A DNA stretch of 64,000 nucleotides from Lacihabitans sp. CS3-21 (GTDB lineage: Bacteria > Bacteroidota > Bacteroidia > Cytophagales > Spirosomataceae). The stretch covers positions 62,001 to 126,000 of the forward strand of contig NZ_RJUD01000004.1 in assembly GCF_024343675.1 (NCBI RefSeq), in the 5' to 3' direction. Below, in pieces: positions 44,168-53,112 of this stretch; position 1 is the stretch's first letter, and the number at the start of each line of letters is the position of its first letter. The notes under the pieces were generated by a model. That model saw only the letters and a program-made list of their open reading frames with translations. It had not been told where the DNA came from and made no database searches. Both the position numbers and the translations under genes were made by a program.

Positions 44168-45646
44168 TTAATTCACGAAATTGAAATTAACAGAGCCTCC
44201 AATGTTTTTCGGGAAAACAAGGTTGGTTAGCACTGCCTGACCATCATTAGCAAAGATTTCGACAATTGAATTGTCTACGAAAATATCTAATTTAATGATG
44301 TTGTTTTCCGGTTCCACAGTCATATTTTCAATACTCGGAAATTTTTCATGAAAATTTACAACACCAGACTTTGTTCGGTCAAAGCTCAGTTTTTTGGTGA
44401 TTGAATCATAATTTATGGTTGATTTTTCGTCACCATTTTTTAATAAATCAATAGAAAATCCTTTTGAACCTGTTAAGTCTATCGTGAAATTCAGGTGAAA
44501 CGAATTGCTTTTCATTTCAATGGTTTTTCCGTTGGCCGACTTGCTCATACTCAAATTGATCATTTGGGTTGGAATAACATCTGAAAAAACGGGTTTCTGA
44601 ACCATCTGATATTCACCATTTTTTTCGATTAACGAAACTTTTCGTGGCATAATGAACATTGATCTTCTACCTTCAGCTGTAAGGTCACCTGCATATGCCC
44701 AGTTATTAACCCAAGCCATTATAATTGGGTATTTTTGATCGTCAGGTCTGCTGTTGAAAGGTACTGCAGCATAAAAGTCTTTGCCATGGTCAATCCTCAA
44801 AACACCTTTTTGAGCATCTGGTGTGAATTTTTTTCCATCAAATTCACCAATAAAATACTGCATTCCTACATAATCCGTATCTTCATGTGCACTAGATATC
44901 ATTGAAATCCATTTAAATTTATCACTGTTTTCAATCGGTACTTTAAATAGCGATGGACATTCCCATATTTTAGCATAATCTCCAATTTTTCCAAATTCGC
45001 TCACTAATTCCCAGCTTTTTAGGTCAGCTGATTCATAGATTTGAGCAGTATATTCTAGCGATTTTACAACAATCATTTTCCATTTGCCTTCATGCCAAAA
45101 CACTGATGGGTCTCGGAAGTCTGTCATTTTGAGGTCAAGTACGGGGTTTTTATCATAAAATTTCCATGTTCTTCCTTTGTCAGAACTATAGGCCAAACTT
45201 TGTACTTGACCGATACCTTTACCATCCTTCTCAATGTGGGCGGTATAAATTGCTACCATGCCAAACTTGAATCCTTCTTCAAAAAGTCCAGATGTATTTA
45301 AACTATCTATCACCGCACTTCCTGAGAATACCATGTTTACAGACCCATCGGAATTCTTGATTTCTGGTATAGCTACGGGCAATTCTTTCCATGTCTTGAG
45401 GTCTGTGGAAACGGCATGACCCCAGCTCATGTGGCCCCATTTCTCGCCAAATGGATTATATTGGTAAAACAAATGGTATTCGCCTTCTAAATAAACCATG
45501 CCGTTAGGGTCATTTACCCAGTTTTTTTCTGAGGTATAATGATAGGCTGGATGATAAGTAAGTAAATCCTTTTTGGTATCTGCCGATATGGTAGTACAAG
45601 CATTAGAAATGATTGCAATTATCAGAATGATAAATATATTTTTCAT
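44168..45646 (-). CDS. GH32 fructan beta-fructosidase (levanase/inulinase type), lipoprotein
   Basis: A 492-residue lipoprotein (lipobox SNAC, Cys17). The five-bladed GH32 propeller has the nucleophile Asp46 in WVNDPNG, the transition-state Asp in FRDPSV near 177 and the acid/base Glu in WECPSL near 229. The C-terminal beta-sandwich includes DNSIVEIFANDGQ near 460. It would release fructose from levan, inulin or sucrose. A hairpin separates it from susD upstream, so its level may differ from the susCD genes. Whether exo- or endo-acting cannot be read by eye, but the close match to exo-enzymes such as SacC favours exo. Confidence 0.93.
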   Translation of the reverse strand: MKNIFIILIIAIISNACTTISADTKKDLLTYHPAYHYTSEKNWVNDPNGMVYLEGEYHLFYQYNPFGEKWGHMSWGHAVSTDLKTWKELPVAIPEIKNSDGSVNMVFSGSAVIDSLNTSGLFEEGFKFGMVAIYTAHIEKDGKGIGQVQSLAYSSDKGRTWKFYDKNPVLDLKMTDFRDPSVFWHEGKWKMIVVKSLEYTAQIYESADLKSWELVSEFGKIGDYAKIWECPSLFKVPIENSDKFKWISMISSAHEDTDYVGMQYFIGEFDGKKFTPDAQKGVLRIDHGKDFYAAVPFNSRPDDQKYPIIMAWVNNWAYAGDLTAEGRRSMFIMPRKVSLIEKNGEYQMVQKPVFSDVIPTQMINLSMSKSANGKTIEMKSNSFHLNFTIDLTGSKGFSIDLLKNGDEKSTINYDSITKKLSFDRTKSGVVNFHEKFPSIENMTVEPENNIIKLDIFVDNSIVEIFANDGQAVLTNLVFPKNIGGSVNFNFVN

Positions 45647-45674
45647 TGAATAAATGTTTAAATAATATACTCAG

Positions 45675-45715
45675 ATTTAAAAAAATGGTAGCAGTAAAAT
45701 AACCACTACCATTTT
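45675..45715 (-). terminator. Hairpin with T run between susD and GH32 gene
   Basis: The 10-bp stem AAAATGGTAG/CTACCATTTT (45682-45691 with 45706-45715) is followed on the minus strand by seven T. It lies 32 bases after the susD stop and could attenuate read-through into the GH32 gene. Confidence 0.75.
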
Positions 45716-45746
45716 GGACAATTAAATCCTATGAAGATTTATTTTT

Positions 45747-47453
45747 TTAATACCCTGGATTCTGTTTGTATAATCCATTGGTAAAGGTTATTTCTGCCTG
45801 AGGAATTGGTAAATACTCATCTCTTCCTGCCGTAAATTTGGCAGTCGCTAAAAATGTTCTTCTTGATTTTTCCTTCTCTATATATTTATTAAGCGTAGAC
45901 TCTGCTATGCCCCATCTTACTAAATCAAAAAAACGTGGTCCTTCAGTGGCAAATTCCAATCGACGCTCCCATTGTAAAGCTTTAAAAGCGAAATCTTTTG
46001 TCCAACCAATAGACGAGTAGGGCTTTACATTGTAGGTAGAAGAAAAACTACCATCGGATTTTTTTAGTCGGCCTGTACTTTTTGCTGCTCTCTCTCTTAC
46101 TTGATTGATAAGTGAAAGGGCTTTGTCTTGTTCGCCAAGTTGAATATAAGCTTCCGCCTGAATCAATAAAATGTCGTCAAAACGGAGTATATCATAGTTT
46201 TTGGCTGTTCCCATAAATGGTCCTAATTTAAAATATGAACCACTAGAGGCCAATTGCTGAAAACGCATAGTATGGAAATTTCCATATACACCCGGGTCAC
46301 GTACCCAACTGTTGCTAAACAATTTTGTGTTATCGTATTTGTAAACACGGCCATCAATTCCAACTGTGTGATCAAGTCTAGGGTCAACCATTTGTTTTGA
46401 CAAATCAGCATTGGTTTCATTAAAAGTATCAAAATTTGGCCAACCGTTGGCATCTGTTGTATGAGCATTGACCAAGTTTTGGCTACCAGCGTGGAATCCA
46501 CAACAGCCGTATTGAGGAGCACCATGAGGGTAGTTTAAGCCATCTTCATAGCTCATGCGGCCTGCTGTTGTGCCATCATTTACAGTAAATTGAATGGCAA
46601 AAATAGATTCTGGGCCGTTTTCAGTTTCAGGCAGAAAGTTATCTCCAATGTCATTACTTAATCTATACTTGCCCGAACTTATTACCGATTGCGTAAGCGT
46701 TATGACCTCTTGTAACCTCGATTTGTTGATATTTGTAACTTTATGGGTGGCATCTTGTTCGTAAGCTTGAAACAATCTCAACTTGGCTAAATAGGCTTGG
46801 GCTGCATACTTATTTGCTCTACCCATTTCTGCTTGGTTTGTAGGTAAATTGTCTATGGCAAATTGAAAATCTGCGGCAATTTTATTCCAAGATTCGTCAT
46901 TGCTAAGTGTATTTGAAACCTTCAAAATGTCTTCTTCGGAGGCCGTTTCGTCAAAAATTGGAATGTTTTTGTATAGAAGTTTCATAGTAAAATAACTATG
47001 AGCTCTCAAAAACTTAAGTTCGCCCAATCTTACTTTTTTGATTGGGAAACTTGTTTCATCGAGGTTGTTTACCGCTCTAATGGCCACATTAGCTCTCGAA
47101 ATTGATTTAAACAAGTTTTGCCAAGTCCGTGTAACAAAAGCTCCCATTGTGGGCGTTACAAGATTGTAATGCTCTAATGCATCAATTTCTCCCACATCGC
47201 CCGTACCACCGCCACCTTTGTAGGCGTCGTCAGAACGAACCGAGCCATAAGCCCACATACTGTAGATAGGTCCTATCATGTCACCATTACCAATGGCAGC
47301 ATAAGCTGAGGTTACTAGGCCATCAACCGCTGTTGCCGAAGTTAGGTCTGATGAAGAAAGAACACCTTTTGGAGTGTACTCTAGCACGTTTTCGCATGAG
47401 CTGAATGCCAGCAAGCTAGAGGCTAATACTGTTATAATAATTTTATTTTTCAT
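45747..47453 (-). CDS. SusD/RagB-family outer-membrane nutrient-binding lipoprotein
   Basis: A 568-residue surface lipoprotein (lipobox FSSC near 19, followed by ENVLEYTPKG). The SusD fold is built on TPR-like helices; KVRLGELKFLRAHSYF near 140 and the C-terminal RRLEFATEGPRFFDLVRWG near 510 are family signatures. It binds the oligosaccharide and acts as a lid on SusC, encoded 38 bases upstream. Fructan binding is inferred from the GH32 and fructokinase neighbours. Confidence 0.95.
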   Translation of the reverse strand: MKNKIIITVLASSLLAFSSCENVLEYTPKGVLSSSDLTSATAVDGLVTSAYAAIGNGDMIGPIYSMWAYGSVRSDDAYKGGGGTGDVGEIDALEHYNLVTPTMGAFVTRTWQNLFKSISRANVAIRAVNNLDETSFPIKKVRLGELKFLRAHSYFTMKLLYKNIPIFDETASEEDILKVSNTLSNDESWNKIAADFQFAIDNLPTNQAEMGRANKYAAQAYLAKLRLFQAYEQDATHKVTNINKSRLQEVITLTQSVISSGKYRLSNDIGDNFLPETENGPESIFAIQFTVNDGTTAGRMSYEDGLNYPHGAPQYGCCGFHAGSQNLVNAHTTDANGWPNFDTFNETNADLSKQMVDPRLDHTVGIDGRVYKYDNTKLFSNSWVRDPGVYGNFHTMRFQQLASSGSYFKLGPFMGTAKNYDILRFDDILLIQAEAYIQLGEQDKALSLINQVRERAAKSTGRLKKSDGSFSSTYNVKPYSSIGWTKDFAFKALQWERRLEFATEGPRFFDLVRWGIAESTLNKYIEKEKSRRTFLATAKFTAGRDEYLPIPQAEITFTNGLYKQNPGY

Positions 47454-47491
47454 TACTTAAATTTTAAATTTATTTCAAATTCACTTGTTTA

Positions 47492-50400
47492 TCAAAAGAA
47501 CGCATTAACACCAAACGTGTAAGTTTTTGGAATTGGAATTGGGTCAAGATCAATACGCTCTGGATCTGGGCTTAAATAGCTTTTGCTTTTTATCCAGAAA
47601 ATATTTTCAGCCATACCAAAAATTCGAACACTTGAAAATACCTTTTTAGGACTCAAATTGTATCCAAGCTGAATGTTTCTCATTTTGAAATAAGAGGTAT
47701 TTACGATAAAATAATCGGAAGTACGACCTTCGCCGTTGTTATCTTTTAGTGTCAGGGCTGGTACTCTCGTAGCAGTATTTTGAGGAGTCCATGCCTCGAA
47801 CACACCAGGTCCTACATTTTCTCTACTTCTCATAAGGTTGTTGAAAACCGTATAGACATCAAAACCTTCTCTTCCAGCAACTCCCGACCCAAACACAGAC
47901 AAATCAAATTTCTTGTAAGCTAAGTCAACTCTTAATCCGTATTCTAAGGCTGGAAGAGTAGTTCCTATCCAAGTTCTATCAAGGTCATCTATTCTTCCAT
48001 CGTTATTGATATCTACATACTTTATTCTGCCAGGTCCTGCACCTACTTGGTCTGGAGCAGCGTCAACCTCGGCTTGAGATTGGAAAAGCCCATCAGTTTT
48101 ATAACCGAAAATATCAAATTGAGAGTGTCCAATTATGGTATTAACAAGGTTGCCAGCATAAGCAGGACGTACGTTTTCAGGGAGTTCTGTAATTTTGTCT
48201 CTAAAATGAGTCAAATTGGCCACAACATTGTATTTAATGTTATTATTTGTGTTGCCTTTATAGCCCAATACAAACTCAAACCCTTTATTAGATTTCGCTG
48301 CACCATTTACCGCTTTTGTTTGACCTTCACCAAGCGTAGCTGCTACTGGAGGCGTAATTAATATACCCGATGTTTTCCTGGTGAAATAATCAAAAGAGCC
48401 AAATAGTTTATCTTTCAACAAACCGAAGTCAAGACCTACATTTATCTCATCAGTAGTTTCCCATTTAAGGCTTGAATTAGCAGCTTGAGTTTGAACAAAT
48501 CCCGATGGTAAAGTACCTGTATTGGCACCAGTTAGTGAGTAAGCCGTACCGATATTCATGTATTGCTCCCAAAATCCACCTACTAACTGAGCCTGTGTAG
48601 TTCCATATCTTGTATCAAAAAGACCAAAACGAGCCAAATCACCGATTTGTTGATTTCCAACACGACCCACCCCGATACGGGCTTTTAATTCACTAAATAC
48701 TTTGTTACCTTCCATGAATCGCTCCTTATCAATTCTCCAACCTGCAGAAGCGGCAGGAAAGATACCATATCTATTGTCGGCACCGAATCTTGATGATCCA
48801 TCACGACGAACAGTTACCGCAAGAAGATATTTATCGGCATGGTTGTAATCAACACGGCCAAATTGTGACAACAAGCGATGGCCCGAAGAGCTACCTGAAA
48901 CTGTGGTGTTTCCTGTTCCGGCATTCAATGTGAAATAATCTTCAGATTGAAGTGCGAAGCCTTCCTTTTTGGTGGTTTGGAAATCTATGTCAGTTTTAAT
49001 AAACTCCGTTCCTGCCAAAAACTTTAAATTATTTTTTTCGTTTACATCCCAATTATAGCGAATGGTATTTGACCAAGTAAGGCTTAAGAAATGATTTTGA
49101 TCAAAAGTTAAACTATTGGTAGTACGGTTAAAAGCACCTTCAGAAAATGTTGGGGTGATTACCTTATTCAAAAAACGAGCATCGTCAGCTCCCAAGTTAG
49201 ACTTGAAAAATAGATTCTTGATTGGTTGAATTTCTAAGAAAACATTTCCAAAAGCACTTTGTCTATTGGCATTGTTCCATTTGGCGATGTCTTGCATGTG
49301 CAGAGGATTATTTCTATCCGAATATCCACCTCCTGAGGCTCCTGCATAGGTACTTCCGTCTTTTTGGTACACCGGAATAGTTGGAGCCAATGATACAGCC
49401 AAATAACTTGTAGCAGCCCCGCCCAAATCTCTTGCAGTAAGTGTTTCGTTAGAATTAGCAATTCGGAGATTTACCCCAAAACGAGCTTTATCGTTAAATG
49501 CACGCGTCAGAGCATTAATGCTACCACTAAGTCGCTCATAGCCAGTGAATTTTAGCATTCCTGTGTTTTTCAAATGGCCCAAATTTATTTCTAATGAAGA
49601 AAATTTGTTACCATAAGAGGCTGTAAGGTTATTTTGGGTTACTATACCCGTTTTGTACATTACGTCTTGCCAATCCGTGTTACCAACTGGAGTATTAGCG
49701 TCACCACCAACAAAAGGTTTAGCACTAACACTATTCAATACTGGGTTTGAAAAGTTTTTGTTCCAATCAAAATTGTAAATTTCACCGTATCCAGCCGTAG
49801 GGTCTTGGCCGTCATTTACAGAAGCTTGCCAAAGTGCTTTGCCTCTATCTATCGAATTGAGCATATTAAAACGCATAGATTTTTCTGACTGGGCTGAAAC
49901 ACTGCTATTGAACTGGAACTCTACCTTTCCATTGGTATCTCCACCGTTTTTGGTGGTTACTATTATTACTCCGTTAGATGCTCTTGCACCATAAATCGAT
50001 GATGCCGATGCGTCTTTTAAGACCTGAACCGACGCAATATTGTCAGGATTCATGTTCTGGAATACCTCAGGTCGAGTGGTTGGAATTCCATCAATAATAT
50101 AAAGTGGGTCGTTGTTGCCCAGCGTATTTGCTCCTCTAATTAGAATCCTGCCATTTGAACCGTTTGGTGAACCATCTTTTTCAATGTATAGTCCTGAAAC
50201 TCTACCTTGAAGTGATTGCATGGGATTACCCGAGCTATTATTTTTTACAGGTTTTAAATCTACAACAGAAACGGACCCTGTCATATCTGTCTTTTTTTGT
50301 GTTGTATAACCTACTACTACCAATTCTCCCAATTCTTCACCAGCAGAAAGTACTATTTGGAGGTTATTTTGGACAGCAGTTAGTACTACATCTTTAGATT

Positions 50401-50635
50401 GGTAGCCGATAAATGACACAGTTAAAGTAGCTGCATCTTTGGGCACCTCTAATAAAAATTTACCGTTTACGTCGGTAGTGGTTCCCTTGGTGGTTCCTTT
50501 GAGAGTTACACTTGCACCTATTAAATAATCATTGGTGTCGCCCCCCTTTACTACACCAGAAATAGTCCTCTGGGCAATAGCCAATTGCAACGACAACAAC
50601 ATTGCAATGAAAGATAATAAAGTTTTTTTCATCAT
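47492..50635 (-). CDS. SusC/RagA-family TonB-linked outer-membrane transporter
   Basis: A 1047-residue transporter. After the signal peptide comes a carboxypeptidase-like domain (about 22-100, TISGVVKGGDTNDYLIGASV). The plug carries the SusC signature LQGRVSGLYIEKDG and IRGANTLGNNDPLYIIDG near 140-180. The barrel ends in Phe-Phe. It imports oligosaccharides through the outer membrane with SusD. It lies between fructokinase and susD on the same strand with short gaps, so the whole set is one operon. Confidence 0.95.
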   Translation of the reverse strand: MMKKTLLSFIAMLLSLQLAIAQRTISGVVKGGDTNDYLIGASVTLKGTTKGTTTDVNGKFLLEVPKDAATLTVSFIGYQSKDVVLTAVQNNLQIVLSAGEELGELVVVGYTTQKKTDMTGSVSVVDLKPVKNNSSGNPMQSLQGRVSGLYIEKDGSPNGSNGRILIRGANTLGNNDPLYIIDGIPTTRPEVFQNMNPDNIASVQVLKDASASSIYGARASNGVIIVTTKNGGDTNGKVEFQFNSSVSAQSEKSMRFNMLNSIDRGKALWQASVNDGQDPTAGYGEIYNFDWNKNFSNPVLNSVSAKPFVGGDANTPVGNTDWQDVMYKTGIVTQNNLTASYGNKFSSLEINLGHLKNTGMLKFTGYERLSGSINALTRAFNDKARFGVNLRIANSNETLTARDLGGAATSYLAVSLAPTIPVYQKDGSTYAGASGGGYSDRNNPLHMQDIAKWNNANRQSAFGNVFLEIQPIKNLFFKSNLGADDARFLNKVITPTFSEGAFNRTTNSLTFDQNHFLSLTWSNTIRYNWDVNEKNNLKFLAGTEFIKTDIDFQTTKKEGFALQSEDYFTLNAGTGNTTVSGSSSGHRLLSQFGRVDYNHADKYLLAVTVRRDGSSRFGADNRYGIFPAASAGWRIDKERFMEGNKVFSELKARIGVGRVGNQQIGDLARFGLFDTRYGTTQAQLVGGFWEQYMNIGTAYSLTGANTGTLPSGFVQTQAANSSLKWETTDEINVGLDFGLLKDKLFGSFDYFTRKTSGILITPPVAATLGEGQTKAVNGAAKSNKGFEFVLGYKGNTNNNIKYNVVANLTHFRDKITELPENVRPAYAGNLVNTIIGHSQFDIFGYKTDGLFQSQAEVDAAPDQVGAGPGRIKYVDINNDGRIDDLDRTWIGTTLPALEYGLRVDLAYKKFDLSVFGSGVAGREGFDVYTVFNNLMRSRENVGPGVFEAWTPQNTATRVPALTLKDNNGEGRTSDYFIVNTSYFKMRNIQLGYNLSPKKVFSSVRIFGMAENIFWIKSKSYLSPDPERIDLDPIPIPKTYTFGVNAFF

Positions 50636-50677
50636 TTTGAAAGGTTTTAATTAAACATAAGTTAAAAAGGAATTATA

Positions 50678-51589
50678 CTATAAATCGCTCAATTTGAGTT
50701 TCTTAGAAATTAGAAGCTGAATCTCTTCTTTTGAAATAAGGGGTGATGCCCCATGATATGTAGCCACCAAAGCCCCCATGGCACAAGCCTCGATTAGGGC
50801 GTTTTGGACAGGTTTGTTTTTTAGAAAATTAGAAATAAAGGATGCTAAAAATGAATCGCCACTGCCGATAGTATCCACAACTTCCACTTCAAAGCCTGCA
50901 CTTTTGAAAAACTCATTGTTGTGCAAAAGCATAGCTCCGTCTTCGCCGAGTGTTACGCAAATTGTTTTGATTTTGAATTGTTCAGATAAGCGAGTTAAAT
51001 TTTCTTGGATTGTTCCTGATTGAAAAAACCACGTTGAAACTTCGTCGAGTTCTAAATGATTGAGTTTGAGTAAATCAGTATTATTCAATAAAAACTCAAT
51101 CGTTTCTTTTTCATAATAAGGAGGGCGTAAATTGATGTCCAGCACCTTGAATGGAGCAACCACCAATAATTTTTTAAGTGTTTCAAAAGTCTGTTCAGAC
51201 CTTGCCGAAAGACTTCCAAAAACGAAACAATCAGAATTTTTTACGGCCTCTAATGCGTCATTTTCTAACAAAATATAATCCCATGCCACTGGTTTTACGA
51301 TTTTGTAGCTCACGTTGTTTTTATCATCCATGTTCACTTTCACCACACCAGTCAAGTGCGTTTGTCCGTGTTGGATAAATTGGGTATTCAGACCATTTTC
51401 TTTAACAAAATCTATCAATTCAGTTCCTAAATCGTCAGTGCCAACTCTACTTATAATAGTGGCATTATTGCCAGAGTTTTTTAAATGAATGGCTACATTC
51501 ATTGGAGCTCCGCCAGGCATTTTGCCAGTAGGCAACATATCCCAAAGCATTTCTCCAAAGCAGATGATATTTTTATGATTGTTTTCCAT
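50678..51589 (-). CDS. PfkB-family fructokinase
   Basis: A 303-residue ribokinase-family sugar kinase. The N-terminal GGAPMNVAIHL near 25 and the C-terminal GSGDSFLASF near 245, with the catalytic Asp, are the two PfkB signatures. In this setting (MFS importer 9 bases upstream, SusC downstream, GH32 in the locus) it is most likely a fructokinase feeding fructose 6-phosphate to glycolysis. Specificity for other sugars cannot be excluded by eye. Confidence 0.9.
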   Translation of the reverse strand: MENNHKNIICFGEMLWDMLPTGKMPGGAPMNVAIHLKNSGNNATIISRVGTDDLGTELIDFVKENGLNTQFIQHGQTHLTGVVKVNMDDKNNVSYKIVKPVAWDYILLENDALEAVKNSDCFVFGSLSARSEQTFETLKKLLVVAPFKVLDINLRPPYYEKETIEFLLNNTDLLKLNHLELDEVSTWFFQSGTIQENLTRLSEQFKIKTICVTLGEDGAMLLHNNEFFKSAGFEVEVVDTIGSGDSFLASFISNFLKNKPVQNALIEACAMGALVATYHGASPLISKEEIQLLISKKLKLSDL

Positions 51590-51598
51590 GATTCGTTT

Positions 51599-52915
51599 TT
51601 AATGAACTAAAACAACTGATTCCATATTTTCCAATGATTTTCCTTTGGTTTCGGGCATGATTTTCCATGCAAAAAGCAACTGCAAAACCATCATTAGAGC
51701 AAAAAAGCTGAATACGATTCCGCCGCCGAAGGTCTCGGCGATATAAGGAAAAGTAAAAGTGATGATACTCGCCATCAACCAATGCGTAAAACTGCCTAAT
51801 GCCTGCCCATTGGCACGAACTTCATTTGGAAAAATTTCGGAGATAAAAACCCAAATAACCGCACCTTGTGAAAAGGCAAAAAAAGCGATATATGCAAAGA
51901 GATAAAATGGAACATTCATGCCCATTCGTTGCGTAAAAAATGCTTGAGCAACCAAAAAGAGTGTAAGAATAAGTCCGCAAGAACCTACTATCATTAAAGC
52001 TCTACGACCAAATTTATCAATTAATGAAATACCCAAAAGTGTAGAAACAAGGTTTATGAGTCCAATACCAGCCGAAGAAAGTAAAGCTGAATCTTTACCG
52101 ATTCCTGCCATTTCAAAAATACGTGGGGCAAAATATATAATTGCGTTAATGCCCGAAACTTGATTGAATACTGCAAATAAAACCGCCAACATAATAGGCT
52201 TGCTATACGTCTTTTGAAATAATGAAATCTGAACTTTTGAGGTGTTTTGCTTGATAGAAGCAATGATTTTTTCGGCAGAGTTTGCGTCAATCGTATGCAG
52301 AATTGTACGAGCTGTTGCAATATCACCTCTTTTCAAAATCAACCAACGAGGGCTTTCTGGAATAAATAAAACTGTGATAATAAATATGATTGAAGGAAAA
52401 GCTTGCACGCCTAACATCCAACGCCATTCGTTTTCGCCTATGCCCGATAAAAGATAGTTGGAAAGATAGGCCATCAAAATACCAAAAACGATATTGAATT
52501 GAAACATCGCCACCAAACGACCACGCTTGTGGGCAGGAGCGATTTCGGAAATATATAATGGAGCAACCACCGAAGAAACACCAACACCAAGTCCACCCAT
52601 AAATCTAAAAACCAAGAAAACTGACCAATCAACGGCGTAGGCGGTGCCAAGTGAAGAAACCAAATAAAGTAAAGCAATGATTATTAGCGATATTTTTCTG
52701 CCTAATTTTTCAGCAGGAAAACCACCAATTACGGAACCAACAACAGTACCTATTAAGGCAATAGAAACCGTGACGCCATGCTCAAAGGCATTGAGATTCC
52801 AGAGTTTTTGAAGTGTTTGCTCTACGCCCGAAATAACGGCAGTATCGAAGCCAAATAGAAAACCGCCAAGTGCGGCAGAAAGTGACCAGAAGAATATCTT
52901 GAGATTTTGATTCAT
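51599..52915 (-). CDS. MFS sugar:H+ symporter, predicted fructose importer
   Basis: A 438-residue inner-membrane protein with 12 predicted transmembrane helices. Sugar-porter signatures are FGFDTAVISG near 22, RFMGGLGVGVSS near 108, PESPRWLI near 190 and the C-terminal PETKGKSLE near 422. It would bring fructose across the inner membrane by proton symport. It is the first gene of the fructan operon, with a TAATTTTG box 29 bases upstream. Confidence 0.93.
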   Translation of the reverse strand: MNQNLKIFFWSLSAALGGFLFGFDTAVISGVEQTLQKLWNLNAFEHGVTVSIALIGTVVGSVIGGFPAEKLGRKISLIIIALLYLVSSLGTAYAVDWSVFLVFRFMGGLGVGVSSVVAPLYISEIAPAHKRGRLVAMFQFNIVFGILMAYLSNYLLSGIGENEWRWMLGVQAFPSIIFIITVLFIPESPRWLILKRGDIATARTILHTIDANSAEKIIASIKQNTSKVQISLFQKTYSKPIMLAVLFAVFNQVSGINAIIYFAPRIFEMAGIGKDSALLSSAGIGLINLVSTLLGISLIDKFGRRALMIVGSCGLILTLFLVAQAFFTQRMGMNVPFYLFAYIAFFAFSQGAVIWVFISEIFPNEVRANGQALGSFTHWLMASIITFTFPYIAETFGGGIVFSFFALMMVLQLLFAWKIMPETKGKSLENMESVVLVH

Positions 52916-52943
52916 TTCAAACTTGTTGAGTTTTTTGATGAAC

Positions 52944-52951
52944 CAAAATTA
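52944..52951 (-). promoter_or_regulatory. -7 box of the fructan operon
   Basis: The minus strand reads TAATTTTG, matching TAnnTTTG, 29 bases upstream of the MFS start. It is the only good candidate before the operon. Confidence 0.5.
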
Positions 52952-53078
52952 GGGCTAAACTTTAAGGGCGGATTTTAGTATTCATTCAAATACTTATGAT
53001 TTTGATACATTTTTGTAAGTTATTGATTATCAATAAAATAGTATTATTTTTACTTAGATTTTAAATTTTAGATACTAT

Positions 53079-53112
53079 AATTGTAACACGAAATATCACT
53101 ATTGTTACAATT
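53079..53112. promoter_or_regulatory. Inverted repeat between the regulator and the fructan operon
   Basis: The 9-bp arms AATTGTAAC (53079-53087) and GTTACAATT (53104-53112) are separated by 16 bases, about 180 bases upstream of the MFS start and touching the regulator's stop codon. There is no T run, so an operator is as likely as a terminator. Confidence 0.4.
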
